20,589 bases of DNA from an uncultured Clostridia bacterium (GTDB lineage Bacteria > Bacillota > Clostridia > Lachnospirales > Anaerotignaceae), in the NCBI GenBank assembly GCA_937888765.1, contig CALASU010000047.1:1-20589 (forward strand), written 5' to 3'. Under the pieces are notes generated by a model, which saw nothing but the letters and a program-made list of their open reading frames with translations, searched no databases and was not told the DNA's origin. The translations under genes and the position numbers were made by a program. Shown here in pieces: positions 1 through 6,318 of this stretch; the stretch's first letter is position 1; every line of letters begins with the position of its first letter.

Positions 1-413
1 TGTTCTATTCCACACCATTGGGGCTGCGTATCCGCAGTGTTGGGGAAAATGCACAGGCAGCAGCATCTGTAGGTATCAATGTAATGAAGTATAAATATAT
101 TACGCTTGCGATCGCAGGTACACTGGCTGGCCTGGGCGGTGCCTTTATGTCCATGGGTTATGTTTCCTTCTTTTCTAAAGAAATGATTGCAGGTCGTGGT
201 TTCATTGGTATGGCTGCAGAAGCAATGGGGATGGGGAATCCATTTGGTATCTTCCTTGCATCCGGGGTGTTTGGGATTGCTGACTCTTTGGCAGTTCATT
301 TGCAGATGATGAATTTCCCTACACAGCTGATCCAGACGATTCCATACATGATTACGATTGTCGCAATTTCTATCTATTCTTATAAGAGAAGCAAAAAAGA
401 AAAGAAACTGTAA
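1..413 (+). CDS. ABC transporter permease, nucleoside/simple-sugar type (C-terminal part)
   Basis: The frame is open from the window edge (first whole codon at base 3) to a TAA at 411-413, so only the last ~136 residues are present. The opening stretch YSTPLGLRIRSVGENAQAA followed by VGIN is the cytoplasmic loop typical of the BPD_transp_2 permeases that work with BMP-family lipoproteins to import nucleosides or related sugars. Hydrophobic segments follow (ITLAIAGTLAGLGGAFMSMG; FGIFLASGVFGIADSLAV; IPYMITIVAISIYSY), and the protein ends in a basic tail. By family knowledge the partners are a second permease, an ATPase and a lipoprotein, expected upstream outside the window. The next gene starts 12 bases downstream, so it is probably co-transcribed. 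The exact substrate cannot be read from this fragment. Confidence 0.9.
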   Translation, partial: FYSTPLGLRIRSVGENAQAAASVGINVMKYKYITLAIAGTLAGLGGAFMSMGYVSFFSKEMIAGRGFIGMAAEAMGMGNPFGIFLASGVFGIADSLAVHLQMMNFPTQLIQTIPYMITIVAISIYSYKRSKKEKKL

Positions 414-425
414 GGAGGGAACGGA

Positions 426-1826
426 ATGCATGCAGGACAAAGAGAACTTCGCTGGATGAAAGCGGCTTTGCCTCAGAAAGTAGAGGAGAGCTGTGAAGAA
501 AACTGGATGAGTTATCTGGAAAATGGGATTGCTTCCGATAAAAAACTGTTTTCTGATTGGAATAGTTTTGTACCCGGTTCGCTGTCTCCCTGTCATTTGA
601 TTGTAGCGGCAATTCAGTGCATGAGAAATAAGGGGTATGATGTTACAGAAGCGGAAAAATATATTGATGCGGGGTTAAAAGCGGAAGAAGAACAGGACGG
701 CGCAGCGATTCAGGTTATCTCGGCAAAGATTTATCAGCTGCTGAATATGGCACCGAAAGATCCTGCATCTGATTACTGGAACTACAGAGATTACAAAACA
801 TGGGAAGAAATCGAAGAAAACTGTGCTTTCCCCGAAAAAAAGGAAGTGGATGTTTTTTCTGATGATTTTGTAATGCGTATCCGTGCCGGCTGGCTGAGTC
901 AGCTGATCGGCGGTGCGCTCGGTACACAGGTAGAAGGGTATCTCACAGAAAATATCCGTAAGGTTTTCGGCGAAGTCAGAGCATATCTTCGTGCGCCGGA
1001 AACATACAATGATGATATTACCTACGAAATTGCCTTTCTGGATGCTTTCTGTAAGGAAGGCTATGCCATTACGTCGGACCATATCGCTGATAAATGGCTG
1101 GAACTGATCTCTGATGGATATTCTGCGGAAGAAGTGGCTCTCCGTAATCTGAGATGCGGCATCCGTCCGCCCGAAAGCGGCAGATTTCTGAATTATTATT
1201 CCGACTGGATCGGTGCGCAGATGCGTACTGCCATCCATGGTATGGTCGCTCCCGGTGATGCAAGACTGGCGGCGAAACTGGCTGCTCTGGACAGTATGGT
1301 TTCTCATTCCAATAATGGTATCCTTGGCGGCATTTTCAATGCAGTGCTGGTATCTCTGGCATTTGTGGAACAGGATATGAAAGAAGTCGTAAAACAGACG
1401 ATTGCCTGTCTGCCCAAGGACAGTGAGTACTATGCAATGGCTTGCTTTGCGCTGGAATGCTGCCAGAATTCTGCGACATGGGAAGAAGCATGGCAGAAAT
1501 GTGAAGACAGATTCATTGCAGACTATAACTGGATTCATGCTTACCCGAATATGGCGGCAGAGGTAGTTGCGCTGTGGTTTGGCGAGCAGGATTTTGATGA
1601 AACGGCTTATATCATTACCATGTGCGGTCAGGATGCAGACTGTACAGCAGGCCCTGTTCTGAATGTGCTGGGGGTTGCATATGGCATGGCGCAGATCAAG
1701 GAAAAATGGATACAGCCTCTGGGAAATGAAGTGCTGACAATGATGCGAAAATATCGCAGATTTACGATTGATGAATTGATTGGCTGGACAGTAGACAGTG
1801 TTCGTAATGCATCCAATAAAATGTAA
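426..1826 (+). CDS. ADP-ribosylglycohydrolase family protein
   Basis: A 466-residue protein. The ARH-type core begins near residue 150 (RAGWLSQLIGGALG). It carries the first metal/catalytic motif as N195-D196-D197 (usually TDD) and the second as GQDADCT with D403 and D405 (usually GxDTDT/S), followed by the glycine-rich end NVLGVAYG. Family members cleave N- or O-glycosidic bonds of ADP-ribose or nucleoside-like substrates using two Mg ions. The first ~149 residues are an extension that I do not recognise. A good Shine-Dalgarno (aaggaggg) precedes the ATG. It lies 12 bases after the permease gene, so a role in cleaving the imported nucleoside-like compound is a reasonable inference. The replacement of the last conserved Thr by Cys406 and of the first by Asn195 makes the exact reaction uncertain. 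Confidence 0.85.
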   Translation: MHAGQRELRWMKAALPQKVEESCEENWMSYLENGIASDKKLFSDWNSFVPGSLSPCHLIVAAIQCMRNKGYDVTEAEKYIDAGLKAEEEQDGAAIQVISAKIYQLLNMAPKDPASDYWNYRDYKTWEEIEENCAFPEKKEVDVFSDDFVMRIRAGWLSQLIGGALGTQVEGYLTENIRKVFGEVRAYLRAPETYNDDITYEIAFLDAFCKEGYAITSDHIADKWLELISDGYSAEEVALRNLRCGIRPPESGRFLNYYSDWIGAQMRTAIHGMVAPGDARLAAKLAALDSMVSHSNNGILGGIFNAVLVSLAFVEQDMKEVVKQTIACLPKDSEYYAMACFALECCQNSATWEEAWQKCEDRFIADYNWIHAYPNMAAEVVALWFGEQDFDETAYIITMCGQDADCTAGPVLNVLGVAYGMAQIKEKWIQPLGNEVLTMMRKYRRFTIDELIGWTVDSVRNASNKM

Positions 1827-1833
1827 AAGGAAA

Positions 1834-1873
1834 GTCGGAAATTCTTTCTGTTGAAAGAACTTCCGGCTTTTTT
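1834..1873 (+). terminator. Rho-independent terminator, probably bidirectional
   Basis: A 15-base-pair stem (gtcggaaattctttc with gaaagaacttccggc, two G-U wobbles) closes on a TGTT loop and is followed by six T. It lies 8 bases after the hydrolase stop codon. Read on the other strand it is followed by CTTTCCTTTT, so it could also stop transcripts of the converging yczE-like gene. A second, weaker hairpin (ATAGGAA/TTCCTAT, 1880-1900) sits between them. Confidence 0.88.
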
Positions 1874-1914
1874 CGCTCTATAGGAACTTTCGTTTCCTAT
1901 GTACGAAGATACGT

Positions 1915-2574
1915 TTACTTCTGAAAAAGAGGCTGTATTGTTTCTGTTATGCTTTTATGAACAATATTCCTTGGCTCAAAATGATTGAGCTGACAAATAA
2001 TCTGCAAGGCTGTACCGGCAAAGAAAACAGATAAAACAGTACCGATACCGATAGGGCCTTTCAAAAGCAGGCTTGCCAGAAGAATTGTGCCTATCATGCA
2101 GGTCTGTACAATACCGATTGGTGTATTGGGAAATCGTTTCCCTACTGCGATCAGCAGTGAATCACGAGGACCACAGCTCAGTCCGGCAGACATATAGAAA
2201 TATTGTCCATACCCCATAATGAATAAGCCTGCAATTACCATACCAATGCTTATGGGCAGATGCTTACAGAGAGGGATTGGCTCAAAATAAGAAATCCAAT
2301 CCACATAATTCCCGACTAGAAGGGTATCCAGAATCGTACCGATGCCGATTTTTTCTTTTAGCAGTAGATCGATGAGCAGAATGAGGATACCGCTGAGCGT
2401 ATGAACCATACCAAAAGGGATGCCGATTTTGGGCGCAATCGACATCGACAGGCATTCCCAGGGAGCAATGCCGATATTTGCCTGTATGGTCAGATAAACG
2501 CCGCAGGCATATATAAATAGCCCGAAAGCAGATTTTATGGTAGATTTTACTATGTGTAAGGAGGCGTTTTGCAT
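1915..2574 (-). CDS. YczE/YitT-like integral membrane protein
   Basis: A 219-residue hydrophobic protein with about five to six membrane segments and internal repeats of the type IG-IG-T, as in GIGTILDTLLVG and GIGTVLSVFFAG. It has a central conserved GLSCGPRDSLLIAVGKR segment, which is characteristic of the YczE/YyaS/YitT families of unknown function. I chose the ATG at 2574 because an aaagaggga ribosome binding site ends seven bases before it. A longer frame to 2646 would overlap the end of the LysR gene by 41 bases. The gene follows lysR on the same strand with 31 bases between them, so it is probably the regulator's target or partner. Transported substrate, if any, is unknown. Confidence 0.85.
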   Translation of the reverse strand: MQNASLHIVKSTIKSAFGLFIYACGVYLTIQANIGIAPWECLSMSIAPKIGIPFGMVHTLSGILILLIDLLLKEKIGIGTILDTLLVGNYVDWISYFEPIPLCKHLPISIGMVIAGLFIMGYGQYFYMSAGLSCGPRDSLLIAVGKRFPNTPIGIVQTCMIGTILLASLLLKGPIGIGTVLSVFFAGTALQIICQLNHFEPRNIVHKSITETIQPLFQK

Positions 2575-2605
2575 AATCATTCCCTCTTTGCTGATGTGAT
2601 TGTTT

Positions 2606-3496
2606 TCAGATGTCATAATACTCTTCCAGCAGTCTAAAAAAAGCATTCATCTGTGGTGTAATGGTTTTTCGATAGTGGTAAATCGTTTGAAGCCATACAA
2701 CAAAATCCAGTTCCGGAACATTCAGGATGGACAGTTCTTCTTTACTGACAGCATCTTTCATCAGATATTCCGGAAGCAGCGTAATACCGATGCCGCATTT
2801 GGCAGCTTCCATAGCACCAATCGGATTCCAGATATCAAAAGCAGGTGTGATGATCTGTTCCAGATGCTTGGTATCTTCATTAGACAATTCCGAAAAGGAA
2901 AACTGCTTATTCATAATAATGACATTGTGCTTTGCAATTTCTTCTAAGGATACCTGTTCCTGTTTTGTCAGCGGATGTGTTGGTGCAGCAGCAAAAACAA
3001 ATCTTGCTTTTTGCAGGAACTGTTTTTGATATTCTTTTGAAGTACGTTTGTCATAGGAGATAAAAGCAAAATCGGCTTCATTCTGACGAAGCTGATTTTC
3101 GGCTTCTGAAATACTGTCAGCAGTTTTGACTGTAACATGTACCTTTGGATAGCGTTCATGGTAAAGCTTCAGAATGGCAGGGAGAATGGCTGTAATCAGT
3201 GAATCGAAAGAGGAGATGCGTAAAGTACCTTTTAACTCCTGTTCTTCTGCACCGATAGCAGAAATGCGCTGTGTCAGTTCGAAAATCTGCTGCGCATAGC
3301 ACTTCAGTTCTTCTCCTTCGGCAGTCAGAAAAATCTTTTTTCCGATGCGATCAAAAAGTCTGATGTTTAATTCTTCTTCCAGCTGCTGCATTTGAATGGT
3401 TACTGTAGACTGAGAATATGCAAGATGTTCAGCTGCTTTAGAAAAGCTATTATATTCTACAATTTTCAAAAACGTGATCAGATTTCGCAATTCCAT
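2606..3496 (-). CDS. LysR family transcriptional regulator
   Basis: A 296-residue protein of normal LysR length. The winged helix-turn-helix is at residues 1-60 (MELRNLITFLKIVEYNSFS, then KAAEHLAYSQSTVTIQMQQLE and RLFDRIGKKIFLTAEG). A linker helix and a two-lobed effector-binding domain follow from about residue 90 (GTLRISSFDSLITAILPAIL) to the end. An aggaggc ribosome binding site stands before the ATG on the minus strand. It lies directly upstream of the YczE-like membrane protein on the same strand, so co-transcription and control of that gene are likely. The effector is unknown. Confidence 0.93.
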   Translation of the reverse strand: MELRNLITFLKIVEYNSFSKAAEHLAYSQSTVTIQMQQLEEELNIRLFDRIGKKIFLTAEGEELKCYAQQIFELTQRISAIGAEEQELKGTLRISSFDSLITAILPAILKLYHERYPKVHVTVKTADSISEAENQLRQNEADFAFISYDKRTSKEYQKQFLQKARFVFAAAPTHPLTKQEQVSLEEIAKHNVIIMNKQFSFSELSNEDTKHLEQIITPAFDIWNPIGAMEAAKCGIGITLLPEYLMKDAVSKEELSILNVPELDFVVWLQTIYHYRKTITPQMNAFFRLLEEYYDI

Positions 3497-3521
3497 GAGC
3501 TTGCCTCCTGCTGTGAATGTG

Positions 3522-3554
3522 AGAAAAGCAGTATGTTTCCATACTGCCTTCTCT
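3522..3554 (-). terminator. Hairpin between small membrane gene and lysR
   Basis: An inverted repeat GCAGTATG/CATACTGC (3528-3535 and 3540-3547) around a four-base loop, with partly paired AGA/TCT flanks. Read on the minus strand the stem is followed by TTTTCT, so it may be a weak terminator or attenuator between the small membrane protein gene and lysR. The short T run keeps the call uncertain. Confidence 0.5.
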
Positions 3555-3597
3555 GAGAATGATAATTAGGGTGGAATATATATACGATATGTTAGGG

Positions 3598-3810
3598 TTA
3601 TTTTTTTTCATATTCATTGAACCATTTACTCCAGCATCCAACAGCGAAAACACCGCTGAAGAAGATACATGTCAGTTCAGAAGCGGATGGAACTTCTGTG
3701 CCATTTACGCCGAAAGCTGTTGCAACAAGGAAAAAATACAGAATAGAAAATGTTTCGGCGAGGATTGCAGTTCTGCTTGTGAAATCATTAGCTGTCCATT
3801 TTTTGATCAA
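3598..3810 (-). CDS. Small two-helix membrane protein, function unknown
   Basis: A 70-residue product with a basic N-terminus, two hydrophobic segments (about residues 16-35, ILAETFSILYFFLVATAFGV, and residues 46-60, LTCIFFSGVFAVGCW) and a charged C-terminus. I do not recognise the family. A textbook AAGGAGG lies just upstream on the minus strand, which supports translation. The frame has no ATG: the TTG at 3810 is only two bases from the GGAGG core, while an in-frame ATC sits at the ideal distance, so the exact start is unclear. It is upstream of lysR on the same strand and may belong to the same transcript. Confidence 0.55.
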   Translation of the reverse strand: MIKKWTANDFTSRTAILAETFSILYFFLVATAFGVNGTEVPSASELTCIFFSGVFAVGCWSKWFNEYEKK

Positions 3811-3908
3811 AACCTCCTTAAAAAATCCTCTGTATAAAGTTGTTTTTTAAGAGATCTCTTTTATGGCTCTATCGTATCATAGAGGTATGGTTTTGTAAAA
3901 TTGAAAGA

Positions 3909-3927
3909 TTCAAAGAAAACCTTTGAA
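3909..3927. promoter_or_regulatory. Inverted repeat, possible operator
   Basis: TTCAAAG and CTTTGAA are exact inverted repeats separated by five bases. They sit between the start of the minus-strand small membrane gene and the plus-strand marR promoter. Position and symmetry suit a dimeric regulator, but there is no direct evidence for which protein binds. Confidence 0.3.
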
Positions 3928-3951
3928 AAAATTGAAGTTTCTCTGAATCAG

Positions 3952-3979
3952 TTGACAATTCTGTGAAATGATATATAAT
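3952..3979 (+). promoter_or_regulatory. Sigma-A promoter of marR-MATE operon
   Basis: A consensus TTGACA (3952-3957) and a consensus TATAAT (3974-3979) are separated by 16 bases. Transcription would begin near 3986. This excludes the ATG at 3985 as the marR start. Confidence 0.8.
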
Positions 3980-3995
3980 CCCAAATGGGATTATA
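3974..3995. promoter_or_regulatory. Palindromic operator overlapping the marR -10 box
   Basis: Ten-base arms TATAATCCCA and TGGGATTATA form an exact inverted repeat around a central AA. The left arm contains the whole -10 box and the right arm covers the expected transcription start. MarR dimers typically bind such 16-22 base palindromes, so self-repression of the marR-MATE operon is the likely role. Confidence 0.7.
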
Positions 3996-4017
3996 CTATG
4001 AAATGAGGTTTATGGCA

Positions 4018-4464
4018 ATGGAGCAACATACACTGCAAGTATTAAATAATGTGAATCGTGCGATTATCAAGTTCAGGGGTCTGTATTCTGCATGGTCTGC
4101 GGCTTATGACATTTCTTATAATGAAATGCTGGTGCTGTATACCATTCGTGAACATGGGTACTGTACCCAGAAGCAGATTTGTGACAGATACCTTCTGCCC
4201 AGACAGACGATCAACAATGTGATTGCGCATTTGAGAAAAAATGGGATTCTGGAAATTGCCTCTGAGCAGGGAATCGGCAGAGAAAAGGCTTTTGTACTGA
4301 CTGAAAAAGGAAAAGAATATGCTGCCCCTTTGCTGGAAAACCTGAATACTTTTGAAAAAAGGGCGGTGGAGCTGTTGGGGAGCGAAAAGCTGGAAATACT
4401 GACAGAGCTGATGATGGAATACGATCAGGCATTGCAGCAGGCATTACAGGAAACGAGGGAGTAA
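4018..4464 (+). CDS. MarR family transcriptional regulator
   Basis: A 148-residue protein with the winged helix-turn-helix of MarR regulators: YNEMLVLYTIREHG, then TQKQICDRYLLPRQTINNVI as the recognition region and GREKAFVLTEKGKEYA as the wing. I place the start at the ATG at 4018 because GAGG at 4005-4008 is nine bases upstream. The ATG at 4012 is only three bases from it, and the one at 3985 lies at the transcription start. The MATE gene begins three bases after the stop codon, so the two form an operon. The palindrome in the promoter suggests self-repression relieved by a small-molecule ligand. Confidence 0.92.
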   Translation: MEQHTLQVLNNVNRAIIKFRGLYSAWSAAYDISYNEMLVLYTIREHGYCTQKQICDRYLLPRQTINNVIAHLRKNGILEIASEQGIGREKAFVLTEKGKEYAAPLLENLNTFEKRAVELLGSEKLEILTELMMEYDQALQQALQETRE

Positions 4465-4467
4465 GAG

Positions 4468-5778
4468 ATGGAAGCGGCTCATGCATTTGGAACAGAAAAA
4501 ATCAGCAGGATATTGCTGAAAATGGCACCGCCTGTGATGCTGGCGCAGTTGATACAGGCACTCTACAATATTGTAGACAGCCTGTTTGTAGGGCGATATG
4601 CAGAATCGGGATTGACAGCACTGTCTATCATTTACCCGATACAGTTATTGATGATCGCTCTGGCAGTTGGTACGGGTGTTGGCATCAATACGGCAATCGC
4701 ATCCAGGCTAGGGCTTGGAAACAGAGAAGCCGCAGATGCGTATGCCGGAACAGGTACACCACTGGCACTTTGTCTATGGTTTCTGTTTGCGGTACTCTGT
4801 TGGTTTCTGATGCCTTTTTATGCAGAGATGTCTACGGCTTCTTCTGCAATTATTCATGATGTAGTGGTATATGGCAGAATTGTCTGTATATTCAGCTTGG
4901 GGTTATTTCTGGAAAGTATCTGGACGAAGATATTACAGGCAAATGGGGATATGAAAACACCGATGCTTGCACAGATTGCAGGAGCGGTAACAAATATCAT
5001 TCTGGACCCGTTTCTGATTTTTGGTCTACTTGGTCTGCCTGAACTGGGAATTGCCGGTGCGGCGATTGCAACCGTAGCAGGGCAATGTGTTGCAGCAGCA
5101 GTCATTGCCCGAAAAGCGATTCATAGTTCTCCGCCTTTGCAGAAATATCCGTTTTATGTTACGCAGATTTTTCGCTTTGGTATCCCGAATATGTTAATGC
5201 AGTCGGCATATACATTTTATATTATGGGGCTGAATCTGATCCTTGCAGCATTCTCCGATCAGGCAGTCACTGCACTGGGCTTATATTATAAATGGCAGAC
5301 CTTTTTCTTTATTCCATTGGGAGCCATGCAGACCTGTATCGTGCCGATTGTCAGTTATAATTATGCGGCAAGAGATATAGAACGCTGCAAACAGACGCTT
5401 TCTACGGCGATTCTGTTCGGGCTTGCCTTAATGGCAGTGGGAACTTTATGCTTTGAATGCTTCCCTGCACAGATGCTGTGTGTATTTACATCCGATCAGA
5501 CGGTAGTGGATATCGGCAGCATTGGATTCCGCTTCATTGGTGTCAGCTTCCTGCCAATGGTAACCTCTCTGATCTTTCCTGTGTTTTTTCAGGCGGTTGG
5601 CTATGGTCTGAAAAGTTCTGCTCTGACGATCATTCGTACCGTTATTTTATTTGTACCATTGGGCTATCTGTTTGCAAGGTTTGGGCTGACATGGTTCTGG
5701 CTGACATTTCCGGTAACGGAAATGCTTACAACATTGGTCGGTGTGGGGTTTTATAAAAAATTTCTCAATAAAGTATAA
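4468..5778 (+). CDS. MATE family multidrug/metabolite efflux transporter
   Basis: A 436-residue protein with about 12 hydrophobic segments in two similar halves. The N-terminal signature LLKMAPPVMLAQLIQALYNIVDSLFVGRYAE, given here only in outline, and PFLIFGLLGLPELGIAGAAI are typical of the MATE family. These proteins export drugs or metabolites in exchange for Na+ or H+. The length is normal for the family. A gaggga ribosome binding site lies before the ATG, inside the end of marR. Pairing with marR points to ligand-induced efflux; the exported compound cannot be deduced. Confidence 0.94.
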   Translation: MEAAHAFGTEKISRILLKMAPPVMLAQLIQALYNIVDSLFVGRYAESGLTALSIIYPIQLLMIALAVGTGVGINTAIASRLGLGNREAADAYAGTGTPLALCLWFLFAVLCWFLMPFYAEMSTASSAIIHDVVVYGRIVCIFSLGLFLESIWTKILQANGDMKTPMLAQIAGAVTNIILDPFLIFGLLGLPELGIAGAAIATVAGQCVAAAVIARKAIHSSPPLQKYPFYVTQIFRFGIPNMLMQSAYTFYIMGLNLILAAFSDQAVTALGLYYKWQTFFFIPLGAMQTCIVPIVSYNYAARDIERCKQTLSTAILFGLALMAVGTLCFECFPAQMLCVFTSDQTVVDIGSIGFRFIGVSFLPMVTSLIFPVFFQAVGYGLKSSALTIIRTVILFVPLGYLFARFGLTWFWLTFPVTEMLTTLVGVGFYKKFLNKV

Positions 5779-5790
5779 ATAGATAGATAA

Positions 5791-5835
5791 AAAGAGATTG
5801 GTAACAGCATAGCTGTAAAAACCAATCTCTTTTTT
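5791..5835 (+). terminator. Rho-independent terminator of marR-MATE operon
   Basis: AAAGAGATTGGT pairs with ACCAATCTCTTT and encloses a smaller stem (ACAGC/GCTGT). Six T close the structure. It begins 12 bases after the MATE stop codon. Confidence 0.9.
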
Positions 5836-5873
5836 ACTTTTTATGAATATCTCAGAAATTACAGGTGCTTATA

Positions 5874-6115
5874 TCATTTGGTATTGCAGCCATTTCTTTG
5901 CATAAAGAAATAATGCTGCTGATTCAGATAGTCACGAGCGATTTCGAGGGCTTTGCCGAACCGTTGGAAGTGGACGATCTCACGTTCCCGCAGGAAGCGG
6001 AGAGGGGCGAGGACTTCGGGGTTATCGGTCATGTCAATGAGGTATTCGTAGGTGGAGCGGGCTTTTTGTTCTGCTACACCTTTGTAAGTATAATGTGTTA
6101 TGTAAAGTAGAAGGA
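5874..6115 (-). pseudogene. Remnant of CotJC-like manganese catalase (C-terminal third)
   Basis: On the minus strand a frame runs from about 6115, just inside an in-frame TGA, to a TGA at 5874-5876. It encodes GVAEQKARSTYEYLIDM, then TDNPEVLAPLRFL and REREIVHFQRFGKALEIA, and ends in NQQHYFF and a short tail. These are the C-terminal helices of the manganese catalase family (CotJC/YjqC-like), including the conserved ERE and HFQRFG segment with its metal ligands. The family is ~190 residues long, so roughly two thirds of the N-terminus, with the first metal ligands and the start codon, are missing. No ribosome binding site is seen. It is a decaying fragment. CotJC belongs to the spore coat, which suggests a spore-forming ancestry. 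Confidence 0.8.
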
Positions 6116-6124
6116 TTCACTTTC

Positions 6125-6152
6125 TTGACTATAGCTCGGTGTATGGTATGAT
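6125..6152 (+). promoter_or_regulatory. Promoter upstream of the VOC remnant and sensor operon
   Basis: TTGACT (6125-6130) and TATGAT (6147-6152) are separated by 16 bases. Each differs from consensus by one base. Transcription from about 6159 would read through the VOC stump into the response regulator, giving a leader of about 160 bases. Confidence 0.6.
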
Positions 6153-6192
6153 TTAAGAAACAGAAAAAATTGAAGTTCAGGTAGAGATAGAT

Positions 6193-6264
6193 ATGCGTAT
6201 AGAACACGTTGCGATATATGTAAATGATCTGGGAGCGATAAAGGATTTTTTTTGTGAAGTATAA
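6193..6264 (+). pseudogene. N-terminal stump of a glyoxalase/VOC family gene
   Basis: An ATG with an aggtagag ribosome binding site starts 23 codons (MRIEHVAIYVNDLGAIKDFF) and ends in TAA. This is the first beta-alpha unit of vicinal-oxygen-chelate (glyoxalase/bleomycin resistance) proteins, with the metal-binding His in IEHVA. The remainder of a normal ~120-130 residue protein is absent. Shifting the frame near 6257 gives YNGTIHTK, which resembles the expected continuation, so a frameshift followed by deletion is likely. It could instead survive as a small leader ORF for the response regulator downstream. Confidence 0.65.
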
Positions 6265-6318
6265 TGGTACGATCCATACAAAATGGAGGATCATTTTGAA
6301 ATCAAAGGTGGAATTATA

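Noticed and set aside
675..1538. Minus-strand open frame of 287 codons opposite the hydrolase gene
   Set aside because: No family likeness or ribosome binding site; antisense shadow.
3566..3598. Two copies of TTAGGGT 26 bases apart upstream of lysR
   Set aside because: Seven-base repeats in AT-rich DNA can arise by chance. No symmetry or promoter element ties them to LysR binding.
5865..6110. Plus-strand 81-codon frame after the MATE gene
   Set aside because: The minus strand here encodes a clear manganese catalase fragment, so the plus frame is its shadow.
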